From assembly GCA_002869895.2 (NCBI GenBank), contig NEWP02000021.1, forward strand, positions 195,522 through 248,682: a stretch of DNA of 53,161 nucleotides, in the 5' to 3' direction. The notes beneath the pieces are model-generated. The model saw nothing but the letters and a program-made list of their open reading frames with translations. It did not search any database and was not told the DNA's origin. Numbering within the stretch: the stretch's first letter is position 1; each line of letters opens with the position of its first letter. Positions 16,826-24,523 of this stretch are shown here, in pieces. The DNA is from Nitrospira sp. CG24E. Its GTDB lineage: Bacteria > Nitrospirota > Nitrospiria > Nitrospirales > Nitrospiraceae. The position numbers were made by a program, and so were the translations under genes.

Positions 16826-17536
16826 ATGGCGGATGAAGCTCCTCCAAAGCTTATTCAGATCGGTCCCAAGGGGGGCGCGAAGAAAGATGGGTTCAATCTC
16901 GTGACGGAACGAGTCGTTGCGGTGAACCCTGAGGCGAAACAGCTCGAAGTCGAACTGTTGGCCTACGATGGGAAGACGGTTGTATTGGACGTCGATGACG
17001 AGGCGCTTGAAGAGCTGAAACGGATCAAGGTGGGGGACGGCGCCACGATCCGCGTCGTCGAAGAGGGTGGGCGACGGGTTGCCAAGAGCTTCCGGATTCG
17101 CGCGAAAGATCCCAATGCGGCTCGGGCCGACGCGATGCTGTTGGATCTGAAAGATAGCCACTGGCTGAATCGAAAATATGCGGCTGAGGTGCTGGGTGAG
17201 CTCAAAGAAACCCGCGCCGTTCGGCCGTTGGTCGATGCGTTGGCGGATGACGTCGGCGATGTCCGGCAACGGGCCTACGATTCCTTGATCAAAATCGGGG
17301 GAGCGGCGGTGCCGTCGCTCGTGCCTTTGTTGGTTTCGGAGGAAGATGAAATCAGACAATCCGTGACAGAAATCATCCGTAAAATCGGAAAGCCGGCGGT
17401 GGAACCGCTGGCCTCGGCGCTCGCCGAGGCTGACGATCGATTGAAAGCCAGGGTGATGAAGGTGTTGGACCGGATGGGCTATAAGCCGAAGGTCAAGGAT
17501 GAGGCCAAGGGCGTTGAAGCGCCGCGACTGACATAA
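16826..17536 (+). CDS. HEAT-repeat protein with N-terminal beta domain
   Basis: A 236-residue protein with an AAAGGA site before the ATG. Unlike the other HEAT genes here, residues 1-95 form a strand-rich domain (ERVVAVNPEAKQLEVELLAY, TVVLDVDDEALEELKRIKVG, DGATIRVVEEGGRRVAKSF) that looks like a small beta barrel. Residues 105-225 hold four HEAT repeats (LVPLLVSEEDEIRQSVTEII). It could tether a ligand- or protein-binding barrel to a solenoid. It converges with the UDP-glucose dehydrogenase gene; the two stop codons lie 7 nt apart inside one palindrome. Confidence 0.85.
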   Translation: MADEAPPKLIQIGPKGGAKKDGFNLVTERVVAVNPEAKQLEVELLAYDGKTVVLDVDDEALEELKRIKVGDGATIRVVEEGGRRVAKSFRIRAKDPNAARADAMLLDLKDSHWLNRKYAAEVLGELKETRAVRPLVDALADDVGDVRQRAYDSLIKIGGAAVPSLVPLLVSEEDEIRQSVTEIIRKIGKPAVEPLASALAEADDRLKARVMKVLDRMGYKPKVKDEAKGVEAPRLT

Positions 17537-17549
17537 CGTCCTGTTATGT
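17531..17549. terminator. Palindrome holding both convergent stop codons
   Basis: ACATAAC-GTCCT-GTTATGT forms a perfect 7-bp stem with a 5-nt loop. Each arm contributes a TAA: the plus-strand HEAT stop (17534-17536) and the minus-strand dehydrogenase stop (17544-17546). No long T-run follows, so it is a weak terminator candidate at best. Confidence 0.4.
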
Positions 17550-18869
17550 GGCAGAAGCAGGAGCCTTGCTGGGTCTTCCGACCGAAATATGACGGAAGCC
17601 GAAGCCCGCGACCCGGTCCGGTTCATAGACATTGCGCAAGTCGAAGAAGATGGGTTGGCGCAAGAGGGTTTTCAGTCTGTCGAAATCAAGGGTTCGGAAC
17701 TGGTTCCATTCGGTCATGAGAATTAACGCATCCGCTCCCTCTGCCGCTTCATAGGCATCATTGCAAGGGATGAGGCCCGACACCGTGTGGCAGGCTTCTT
17801 CAAGCGCGGCGGGGTCGTAGGCGCGAACGGTGGCGCCCTGATTCATGAGTGCTTGTGCGATGGCCAGGGCCGGCGCATCCCGTAGGTCGTTCGTATTGGG
17901 TTTGAACGACAAGCCCAACATGGCGAAGGTCTTCCCCTTGAGTCCCCCGACCGCGTTCGTGATCTTTTCAACCATGCGGACTCGCTGCTGCTCGTTGATG
18001 AGGGCGGCAGCGCTTGCAATCTGCATGGGATAGCCGACTCGTTCCCCTGTCTGTACCAGCGCCGCCAGATCTTTCGGGAAGCAGGATCCACCGAACCCCG
18101 GTCCTGCGTGCAAAAACTTCGATCCAATCCGGTTATCGAGCCCCATACCTTTTGCGACCATCTGTACGTTTGCGCCGACCCGTTCACAGACTGTCGCGAT
18201 TTCATTGATGAACGAAATTTTGGTGGCAAGAAAGGCATTGGAGGCATACTTGATCATTTCAGCGGTCGGAATGTCGGTCACGACGAAGGGGGTTTCGATC
18301 AGATAGAGCGGGCGATAGAGATCTTTCATGATGGCCACCGCCTGTTCGCTGTCCGCGCCGATGACGACTCGGTTTGGCCGCATGAAATCTTCGATGGCGG
18401 ACCCTTCGCGAAGAAATTCAGGGTTGGAGACGATGTCGAAGCGGAACTTTCCCGTTTGATTGGCGCTGATCACCTCGCGCAGTTTTTCTCCGGTTCCTAC
18501 CGGGACGGTCGACTTGGTCACGATGACCTTGTACCCGGTCATGCTTCTGGCAATGCCACGGCCGACTTCTTCCACATAGGAGAGATCCGCCGATCCGTCT
18601 GGGCGGGGTGGTGTTCCAACCGCAATGAAGATGACGAGGGCCTTATCGACGGCCTTGGCGACGTCGGTGGTAAAGCTGATCCGGTTTTCCCGAATGCCTT
18701 TGGCCACGAGCTCCGTAATGCCCGGCTCATAGAACGGCACATCGCCCTTCTCAAGTCTGGCGATTCGTTTGGCGTCTGTGTCCATGCAGGTGACGTTGAC
18801 TCCGAATTCCGAAAAGCAGGCTCCTGTAACCAACCCGACATAGCCGGTTCCAATCACACTGATATTCAT
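17544..18869 (-). CDS. ugd: UDP-glucose 6-dehydrogenase
   Basis: I chose the ATG at 18869, preceded by AGGAGGAGAG, over the longer frame to 19028, because MNISVIGTGYVGLVTGACFSE is the canonical N-terminus. The 441-residue length is typical. Residues 1-30 are the NAD-binding Rossmann motif GTGYVG, and GPGFGGSCFPKDL carries the catalytic Cys; the C-terminal domain includes LGLSFKPNTNDLRDAPAL. The enzyme oxidises UDP-glucose to UDP-glucuronate in two NAD-dependent steps in the cytoplasm, feeding envelope polysaccharide synthesis. It is expressed alone from a promoter at 18909-18937. Confidence 0.95.
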   Translation of the reverse strand: MNISVIGTGYVGLVTGACFSEFGVNVTCMDTDAKRIARLEKGDVPFYEPGITELVAKGIRENRISFTTDVAKAVDKALVIFIAVGTPPRPDGSADLSYVEEVGRGIARSMTGYKVIVTKSTVPVGTGEKLREVISANQTGKFRFDIVSNPEFLREGSAIEDFMRPNRVVIGADSEQAVAIMKDLYRPLYLIETPFVVTDIPTAEMIKYASNAFLATKISFINEIATVCERVGANVQMVAKGMGLDNRIGSKFLHAGPGFGGSCFPKDLAALVQTGERVGYPMQIASAAALINEQQRVRMVEKITNAVGGLKGKTFAMLGLSFKPNTNDLRDAPALAIAQALMNQGATVRAYDPAALEEACHTVSGLIPCNDAYEAAEGADALILMTEWNQFRTLDFDRLKTLLRQPIFFDLRNVYEPDRVAGFGFRHISVGRPSKAPASAT

Positions 18870-18908
18870 GGGTGTCTCTCCTCCTATGGCCGAGAACAAA
18901 TTGTGCCG

Positions 18909-18937
18909 AGTATAACAACGATCTCGAAGTCGAGCAA
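18909..18937 (-). promoter_or_regulatory. Probable sigma70 promoter of ugd
   Basis: Minus strand: -35 TTGCTC (18937-18932), 17-nt spacer, -10 TATACT (18914-18909). The predicted start near 18902 gives a leader of about 33 nt, which fits well. The -35 is only partly consensus. Two direct copies of GAAGTTATG lie just upstream. Confidence 0.5.
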
Positions 18938-18986
18938 TGAAGTTATGGAAGTTATGGAAGCCATGCCCAGCTGGAAGAGCCGCTCG

Positions 18987-19015
18987 TTGACAGCTGTGCG
19001 GGGGCTGAGTACTAT
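18987..19015 (+). promoter_or_regulatory. Probable sigma70 promoter of the CBS-domain gene
   Basis: Perfect -35 TTGACA (18987-18992), 17-nt spacer, -10 TACTAT (19010-19015). Start would be near 19022, about 23 nt before the ATG. It is divergent from the ugd promoter in a 175-bp gap. Confidence 0.55.
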
Positions 19016-19044
19016 TTACACCCTTCATCGGACAGTTCCTACGT

Positions 19045-19455
19045 ATGGCAACTCACAGCAGACCGCTTCAGCGACCGCTCGCCGTGATGATGCGCCGGAC
19101 TTTGCGCACGATCAGTCCTGATGCGACGCTGTTGGAGGCGGCTCAGCTGATGCGTGACACAAAAGTCGGCGCCTTACTGGTGCATGAGGCCGGCCACTAC
19201 AGAGGGCTGGTCAGCGAATCGGATTTGGTTCGCAAGGGGATGGCCGATTCTTGTCCGCCGCACGAGACGTTGGTCCGTGCCGTCATGAGCCGCCCGCTCC
19301 TATCGATCGATGCTGCCTGCTCACCCCACGAGGCGAGTGAGAAAATGGCGGAGCATGGGATTCGGCATCTTGCCGTCTCCGACGAGGGACAGATCGTCGG
19401 CATCATCTCCGTCCGCGACCTCTTGCGCTACTTCAAAAACTGGGGCGGTCTGTGA
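19045..19455 (+). CDS. CBS-domain protein (two CBS motifs)
   Basis: A 136-residue protein made of one Bateman module. CBS1 (about residues 14-66) contains MMRRTLRTISPDATLLEAAQ and GALLVHEAGHYRGLVSESDL; CBS2 (about 78-132) contains VMSRPLLSIDAACSPHEASE and GIRHLAVSDEGQIVGIISVR. Such stand-alone pairs bind adenine nucleotides and signal energy state to partners. No partner domain is fused and none is obvious nearby. A promoter with a short leader lies upstream; the ribosome site is weak. Confidence 0.9.
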   Translation: MATHSRPLQRPLAVMMRRTLRTISPDATLLEAAQLMRDTKVGALLVHEAGHYRGLVSESDLVRKGMADSCPPHETLVRAVMSRPLLSIDAACSPHEASEKMAEHGIRHLAVSDEGQIVGIISVRDLLRYFKNWGGL

Positions 19456-19513
19456 GCCTATTGGTTCACGGGCGAGGGCCGGCTGAACCCCCTACCCTGT
19501 GTGATATTTCCGC

Positions 19514-21085
19514 ATGACTGTTGTGGGCTGTTCGACTCGCACCCCCCGATGGTTTCTGCTCTTGACGGCGCTGGCGACCGGTGCGGTGGTGATGGCGCTT
19601 GAAATTGTGGGAAGCCGGCTCTTAGCTCCTGTCTTCGGAAACTCACTATTTGTCTGGGGCGCCTTGATCGGGGTGATTCTTGCCGCCATGAGCAGCGGAT
19701 ATGCCTTCGGCGGTTGGGTGTCCGATCGGTATCCCGGTTCACAGGTGTTGGCGGGTCTACTGTTGTTCTCCGGAGCCTGGACCTTTCTTATCGCGTGGCT
19801 CGGCCAGCCGGCGCTCTTTAAGGTGGCTTCCGCGATTGAAGATCCTCGGTGGGGACCCTGTGTCGCTGCGGCACTGCTTTTAGGCCCGCCGGCCTTTGGT
19901 CTGAGCGGTGTACTGCCGGCTCTGTTGCGGTTGGCCGTGTCGGACTTTGAGTATTTCGGCCGGCATACCGGTCGGATGATTGCGCTCTCGACGATGGGCA
20001 GCTTGGTGGGAACGTGGGGGACGGCGTTTTTCTTTTTATCATGGATCGGCAGCCAGGCGCTTGTTGCATGGCTGGGTGCTGTTCAAGCGGGGCTTGGTAT
20101 CTGGTGGTTGATCAGGGGGACGACTGGGCGGCCAGTGGCGATCGGAACGGCCCTGCTAAGCGTTCTAGGGTTAGGGGCCGGCGCCTGGTTTCCGGTCCAG
20201 GTGTTGCCGGCCCCGGTACATCAGGAAGACAGCCCCTACCAGCAAGTACGAATTCGCGATGATGACCTGTTTCGTTACCTGATCTTGGACCGGACCTACC
20301 ACGCGGTGATGTGGAAGGTGGACCCGATCGCGCTGTTTCTTCCCTATAGCCAGGTGATGGTGGCATCGCTGGCGTTGGTGCCGGAACCCAAACAGGGTTT
20401 GATCCTGGGTCACGGAGGCGGATCGCTGGCGAAATGGCTCGCCCATCGCTGGCCTGAACTCGATCTGGACATCGTGGAGTTCGATCCTGCGGTTGTCCGC
20501 ATGGCCGAAGACTATTTCTCGTATCGGCGGCCTCCCCAACATCACGTGCACGTTCGGGATGCCCGGGTCTTTCTGAATTCTACGGATCGAACCTACGACA
20601 TCATTTGGGTCGATGCCTTTGCTCGACAGATGATTCCGTTTCACCTGACCACGGTAGAATTCTTCGCAGCCTTGCGCGCCCATCTGAAGCCGAATGGTGT
20701 CCTGACATTGAATTTGGCTTCGTCGGGCGAGGGGGGAGATCTGTTGCGAGCCAATGCGGTGGTACAGACGATGAGACGGTCTTTCCCCAGCATTGAGTCC
20801 TTTGGGGTCAAGGGGCCATGGAAGTCTTCTCCGGAGCGGTCGGAGAATATAGTTTTTTTTGCCGGTTCGCCGCTTGAACAGCATTCGTTCTCTCATATCG
20901 CGACCGACGTGCACCGATTGATTGAACAGCAGCGTCTTCCATTCGAGGTTATGGACTTACTGGGCACCCGCCGTACTCAACCCTGGGAGGCGGGGCTTGT
21001 GCTCACGGATGACCATGCGCCATTTGACCTCCTGATCGGGTCCACGATCCATGAGGCACAGCCTGGGGCGGAGAAGCGACACTAA
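19514..21085 (+). CDS. Membrane-fused spermidine-synthase-like protein
   Basis: A 523-residue protein in two parts. Residues 1-215 carry about six or seven hydrophobic helices (GAVVMALEIVGSRLLAPVFG is a signature of this fused family). Residues 230-500 are a class I methyltransferase-type fold of the spermidine synthase superfamily: GLILGHGGGSLAKWLAHRWP, then the acidic strand end DLDIVEFDPAVVRMAEDYF and IIWVDAFARQMIPFHLTT. Family members lacking a true polyamine pocket are common, so making spermidine is not assured. The catalytic part probably faces the cytoplasm. It starts 58 nt after the CBS-domain gene. Confidence 0.85.
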   Translation: MTVVGCSTRTPRWFLLLTALATGAVVMALEIVGSRLLAPVFGNSLFVWGALIGVILAAMSSGYAFGGWVSDRYPGSQVLAGLLLFSGAWTFLIAWLGQPALFKVASAIEDPRWGPCVAAALLLGPPAFGLSGVLPALLRLAVSDFEYFGRHTGRMIALSTMGSLVGTWGTAFFFLSWIGSQALVAWLGAVQAGLGIWWLIRGTTGRPVAIGTALLSVLGLGAGAWFPVQVLPAPVHQEDSPYQQVRIRDDDLFRYLILDRTYHAVMWKVDPIALFLPYSQVMVASLALVPEPKQGLILGHGGGSLAKWLAHRWPELDLDIVEFDPAVVRMAEDYFSYRRPPQHHVHVRDARVFLNSTDRTYDIIWVDAFARQMIPFHLTTVEFFAALRAHLKPNGVLTLNLASSGEGGDLLRANAVVQTMRRSFPSIESFGVKGPWKSSPERSENIVFFAGSPLEQHSFSHIATDVHRLIEQQRLPFEVMDLLGTRRTQPWEAGLVLTDDHAPFDLLIGSTIHEAQPGAEKRH

Positions 21086-21345
21086 TCTCTTGAAACAGTT
21101 ATGACTCGAAGGTTGAGGTAAAGTTCGATATTGAAGGTGGGGCTCAGAAAAGATATAGAATAACGTTCTTGCTTCCTTTTTCGTCGCAGTGCTATCTATA
21201 GGGCTGCTTCTCGAAGAGAATACGAACGATTACGACATGATGGACAGACGCAGGTCGGTCGTGGTCGATAAGGTCTAGGCTACGTGGGCTTGGGAGTAGG
21301 GATTCACCAATTCATTACATCTCTTCTTTTTTAAGGAGGTAGGTC

Positions 21346-21825
21346 ATGGGCAAGACGATGTTAGGGGTCTTCTTCGGCCTCGTGATGGTCGCAGCTGGGG
21401 CATCTGTAGCGTTTGCGCTCCAGGCAGGCGGAGTAGAAATCGGGGATTTGGAGACTGGCTCCGTCGTAGGTCAGTCGTTTAAGGAGCTGGATGTTGACGC
21501 CCAGCTGTTCGCAATCGAGATAGGGGACTTAAAGACGTGGTATCCACCCATCACGGTGATCGATTTCAAAGTTCGACCTGGCCGTCCTGTCTTGCTGAAG
21601 GTGACGAACAAGGCCACTGCTGAGCATGGATTCCAGATGACCGATGCGGTGAACGCTGGTTCTCCATTTGTGATGAAAGCTGAAGTGGTGCTGAAGCCTG
21701 GCGAAACCAAGTATATCGGGGTTCCAACCAGTGACATGTTCTACGCCACTCAGGGGAATACGCTGATTTATCGCTGTCACCTCCATCCGGGGCATGTTGG
21801 CGGCAAGATTCTTATGCTCAAATAA
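21346..21825 (+). CDS. Secreted cupredoxin-domain protein
   Basis: A 159-residue protein with an excellent AAGGAGG site. A signal peptide (LGVFFGLVMVAAGASVAFA) is followed by a cupredoxin beta-sandwich: KVRPGRPVLLKVTNKATAEH, with a His in AEHGFQM (first copper ligand), and YRCHLHPGHVGGKILML, whose Cys and His supply further ligands. The usual late Met ligand is not evident in CHLHPGHV, which is more like the Cys/His sets of nitrosocyanin- or CuA-like sites. It is probably a periplasmic electron carrier or copper-binding protein. A clear rho-independent terminator follows, so it is a single transcription unit. Confidence 0.85.
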   Translation: MGKTMLGVFFGLVMVAAGASVAFALQAGGVEIGDLETGSVVGQSFKELDVDAQLFAIEIGDLKTWYPPITVIDFKVRPGRPVLLKVTNKATAEHGFQMTDAVNAGSPFVMKAEVVLKPGETKYIGVPTSDMFYATQGNTLIYRCHLHPGHVGGKILMLK

Positions 21826-21849
21826 TCGTTCTTCGCAGAGGTGAGTGAC

Positions 21850-21892
21850 CATCGCCCTCTTTGCGATACTGCGGAGAGGGCGATGATTTTTT
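21850..21892 (+). terminator. Rho-independent terminator of the cupredoxin gene
   Basis: A perfect 11-bp stem CATCGCCCTCT (21850-21860)/AGAGGGCGATG (21875-21885) with a 14-nt loop, followed by ATTTTTT. It lies 25 nt after the stop codon. Confidence 0.85.
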
Positions 21893-21896
21893 AGCA

Positions 21897-21999
21897 GGAT
21901 GCTGAAAAAATCCGCCAGCGGCGTTCTCGCCTTGAAAGCATCCTCAACGTAGCCCAGAGGCTACGCCTCCGGTGCTTTCTTCGGCTGCGGCCTTGCTGA
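21897..21999. repeat. Palindromic intergenic repeat, copy C (right end lost)
   Basis: The left end GGATGCTGAAAAAATCC is intact. Nested stems GAAAGCA (21934-21940)/TGCTTTC (21973-21979) and CGTAGCC (21948-21954)/GGCTACG (21959-21965) differ in sequence from copy B but pair perfectly. The match ends after GCGGCCTTGCTG; the right terminal repeat is replaced by other sequence. Confidence 0.8.
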
Positions 22000-22027
22000 G
22001 AAGAACGGTCTGCCTGCTCCCTTGCAT

Positions 22028-22055
22028 CCTTCTGAGGCCGCGCGTTGCGCGAGCA
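22028..22055. repeat. 28-bp exact repeat with GCGCGTTGCGCG core
   Basis: These 28 bases recur without mismatch at 25385-25412. The core CGCGCGTTGCGCG is nearly palindromic. It joins to the truncated end of palindromic repeat copy C. Confidence 0.65.
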
Positions 22056-22103
22056 CGGGGATCGTCCCAGTCACCCCGCCCCATTTTCAGCATTCCACTA
22101 GGC

Positions 22104-22901
22104 TTACAAAAAGTAGAAATGATTCGTAGGCCCGGTTCCGTGACCGATCGCCAGACTGTGACGGATAGCTTCGGTGAGATAGGCCTTGGCCGCTTGCACT
22201 GCGTCGTTCATAGGTTTGCCCAGCGCGAGATGGGCCGCGATAGCCGAAGCGAAGGTGCAGCCGGTGCCATGAGTGTGGGGGGTATCGATGAATTCTCCCT
22301 TGAATACATTGAAGAATCGGCCGTCGTAGAGCAGATCGGTCGCTCGATCTGTCGGTAAATGTCCTCCCTTGATCAAGACATGCTTGCAGCCGAACCCATG
22401 AATGATCTTGGCGGCGCGGCGTGCATCCGCGAGGGTCTTGATTTCAAGGCCGGATAGTTGCTGGGCTTCGTGGATGTTCGGCGTGACGAGCAGAGCCAAA
22501 GGGAAGAGCTGTGTCTTGAGGGCATCAATCGCTTCCGGTTTGAGCAGTGCATGGCCGGTCTTCGAGATCATCACCGGATCCACCACGAGATTCATGACAC
22601 GTTGAGGCTTCAGCAACCTGGCGACCACCTCGACGATCGCCGCAGAGGACAGCATCCCTGTCTTTACCGCTGCGACCTCGAAATCGTCGAATACAGCGTC
22701 GATCTGCGCTGCGACGATCGAGGTCGGCAACTCGAAGACATCGGTGACCTCTTCCGTATTCTGTGCCGTGACGGCAGTAATCACCGACATGGCATACACG
22801 CCATTGGCCGACATGGCCTTGATGTCGGCTTGAATTCCTGCTCCTCCGCCGGAGTCTGATCCGGCAATCGTTAAGACTTGCTTGATGGCTTGTGTGTCCA
22901 T
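22104..22901 (-). CDS. thiD: Hydroxymethylpyrimidine/phosphomethylpyrimidine kinase
   Basis: I start at the ATG 22901 (MDTQAIKQVLTIAGSDSGGG); the upstream 32 codons lie inside the preceding gene. The 265-residue length matches ThiD. Motifs: GSDSGGGAGIQADIK (substrate pocket), KTGMLSS, DPVMISKTGHALL and the anion-hole/catalytic HTHGTGCTFASAIAAHLA with its Asp-like GTGC region. It phosphorylates HMP and HMP-P to HMP-PP for thiamine synthesis in the cytoplasm. It follows the FlgO-like gene by 7 nt with no strong site of its own, so it is probably translated from that mRNA. No other thiamine gene is in the window. Confidence 0.95.
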   Translation of the reverse strand: MDTQAIKQVLTIAGSDSGGGAGIQADIKAMSANGVYAMSVITAVTAQNTEEVTDVFELPTSIVAAQIDAVFDDFEVAAVKTGMLSSAAIVEVVARLLKPQRVMNLVVDPVMISKTGHALLKPEAIDALKTQLFPLALLVTPNIHEAQQLSGLEIKTLADARRAAKIIHGFGCKHVLIKGGHLPTDRATDLLYDGRFFNVFKGEFIDTPHTHGTGCTFASAIAAHLALGKPMNDAVQAAKAYLTEAIRHSLAIGHGTGPTNHFYFL

Positions 22902-22908
22902 GTGCCTA

Positions 22909-23886
22909 TCAATTGGAAGGTAGCGGTATTGCGTCGATTGCTGCTGGAGGAGCTCCAGTTGATTCAGTCTTGAGGCCTTCGATTGTGAAGAGAGCATCGG
23001 GCCTTGGCAATTTTTCGTGGTAACGAAAGGTGAATTGGCTTCCGGTCGTGTCGGCCGGAGCTGAGAACGTCAGCACAGCCCGGCCCTTTCCCCGTCGAGC
23101 GATCTCGATGCCGCGCATGCAGAGGCCTTCGCGGTTATCCTCCACCTCCAGTTTCCACTGCCCACCATGCTCATCTTCGAGCAGAGTGTCGTGCAGCAGG
23201 CACAGCATCTTGACATTGCGCGAGGACTTATTCTCGATCGTGATATCGGCCGTGACCTGTTTGTCCCGCTTGTGCAGGGCGGTCGCGACCAGCTGATAAT
23301 GATCGTTACTGTAGAATCCAAGACCGGGCGGTGGCGCAGGCTTGGCAGAAGTATCCACCTTTACGACAGGCGGCTTGTTTGCCTCCTTGATCAGCTCCGC
23401 GAGAGGGCCGGTTGTAGGAATCGTGCCGCGCGTCGCACCCAGTGATTGCACGGTGCTGGGGCTGAATAGTTTCACCGTCACCCGAAAACCGTCCGGCGAT
23501 TCCAGATATGAACCGGTCGCAAATACATCGGCGCGCACAGCCTTGGCTGCCTGGCCGACTCCTTTAGCCTGAGCCGGCTCGAGTTGCGTGACATGGAACT
23601 TCTTCAACGTCGAGCCCACCAAGGTGCGGTCGACGACTTTGATGTCACCTGCGACCAGAATCTGGGTGCCTAATTCTTCCGCCAAAAATGTCCCTATCGG
23701 TGTGACCTTGCCCTTGGCATCCGTAAAGTCCACCACCGCCAGCCGTCCCCTTCCCGCCTTGACAGCGTCGGCGATCACTCCCTCCGCCAACTGCTTCAAA
23801 CTCTCCTCATATTGCGACGCCGCATAAGCCGGAACCGCCCAGAGAGCAGTGATGACAAGTATGACCGTGATCAGAAGACGATTCAT
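22909..23886 (-). CDS. Secreted FlgO-like domain protein
   Basis: A 325-residue protein with a signal peptide (LLITVILVITALWAVPAYAA). Residues 28-165 match a FlgO-type (CsgG/TolB-N-like) domain: GRLAVVDFTDAKGKVTPIGT, then AEELGTQILVAGDIKVVDRT and VFATGSYLESPDGFRVTVKL. The remainder is a beta-rich domain with NRKS-type strands and two Cys. In flagellated Vibrio FlgO is an outer-membrane assembly factor; no flagellar genes are seen here, so a general envelope role is likelier. It leads an operon with thiD. Confidence 0.75.
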   Translation of the reverse strand: MNRLLITVILVITALWAVPAYAASQYEESLKQLAEGVIADAVKAGRGRLAVVDFTDAKGKVTPIGTFLAEELGTQILVAGDIKVVDRTLVGSTLKKFHVTQLEPAQAKGVGQAAKAVRADVFATGSYLESPDGFRVTVKLFSPSTVQSLGATRGTIPTTGPLAELIKEANKPPVVKVDTSAKPAPPPGLGFYSNDHYQLVATALHKRDKQVTADITIENKSSRNVKMLCLLHDTLLEDEHGGQWKLEVEDNREGLCMRGIEIARRGKGRAVLTFSAPADTTGSQFTFRYHEKLPRPDALFTIEGLKTESTGAPPAAIDAIPLPSN

Positions 23887-23935
23887 GCCGGGGAATTATC
23901 CTTTGGTACAGGAGACAACTTCACCGCTAAGGCAC

Positions 23936-23963
23936 ATTATACTCAGCAAGCATGGCCTGTCCA
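23936..23963 (-). promoter_or_regulatory. Probable sigma70 promoter of the FlgO-like gene and thiD
   Basis: Minus strand: -35 TGGACA (23963-23958), 16-nt spacer, perfect -10 TATAAT (23941-23936). Transcription would begin near 23930, about 44 nt before the ATG. Confidence 0.55.
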
Positions 23964-24140
23964 GCAAGGGAGTGCACTTGGTCGGCATCGCCAGATAGCT
24001 AAGTTGACGCCCAACCGAAAGTGTCTTAGAGTACGAGCCGAGCTTGCAGTGGTGGAAGACCGTGAGGAGGACTGGTCATCATTCGTGTACTCGTGATGGG
24101 TGTTCCAGCATCTCGATTGGTACTCGGAGAAGTCTCTTCT

Positions 24141-24365
24141 TTATCGGGCAGGAGTGGCCATGGTTTCGAAACTGACCAGCGGCATGTCTGTTCCCAAAGG
24201 GACGAAGTTTAACTTTTCGAACCCGATGACCTGGCCCTTGCGATCCTTCATAAGGATGACATCATCGCCGGTTTCTTCGCACAGGTGTTCCTGATCGGGG
24301 TCTCCAAACCACACCGTCAGTGTGTTTCCGACCGGGTCGAAGAACAGCTTTATTTTCGTTTCCAT
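24141..24365 (-). CDS. DUF2283 domain protein (orphan antitoxin-like)
   Basis: I prefer the ATG at 24365 (METKIKLFFDPVGNTLTVWF), since GGGACGGAG lies just upstream; a Met five codons earlier is possible. The 74 residues match DUF2283: strand pairs around NTLTVWFGDPDQ, then ETGDDVILMKDRKGQVIGFE and LNFV. DUF2283 proteins are often antitoxins beside a DUF4258-type toxin, but no such partner is coded upstream or downstream here. It lies next to the disrupted AbiGi-like gene in an accessory-looking stretch. Confidence 0.8.
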   Translation of the reverse strand: METKIKLFFDPVGNTLTVWFGDPDQEHLCEETGDDVILMKDRKGQVIGFEKLNFVPLGTDMPLVSFETMATPAR

Positions 24366-24523
24366 ATCTCCGTCCCTCATGCTCCGGCGCGAATTGCATC
24401 AGGGGAGAATTGAATGACGAATAGATCCCTGAAACTCAGAACTATCAATTGAATTACGGTAGGACGAAGTGCCCAGTCAAGCAACAACCCTACGCAATCT
24501 ACACGGCACCGGGTAGGTAATGG

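Noticed and set aside
11999-17536. Regular DNA repetition in the HEAT genes, considered as a CRISPR or tandem-repeat locus
   Set aside because: The period is about 93 bp and reflects protein repeats with variable codons; there are no identical repeats with unique spacers.
18108-19121. A 337-codon plus-strand open frame opposite ugd
   Set aside because: Antisense to a canonical UDP-glucose dehydrogenase and overlaps the CBS-domain gene; no domain seen.
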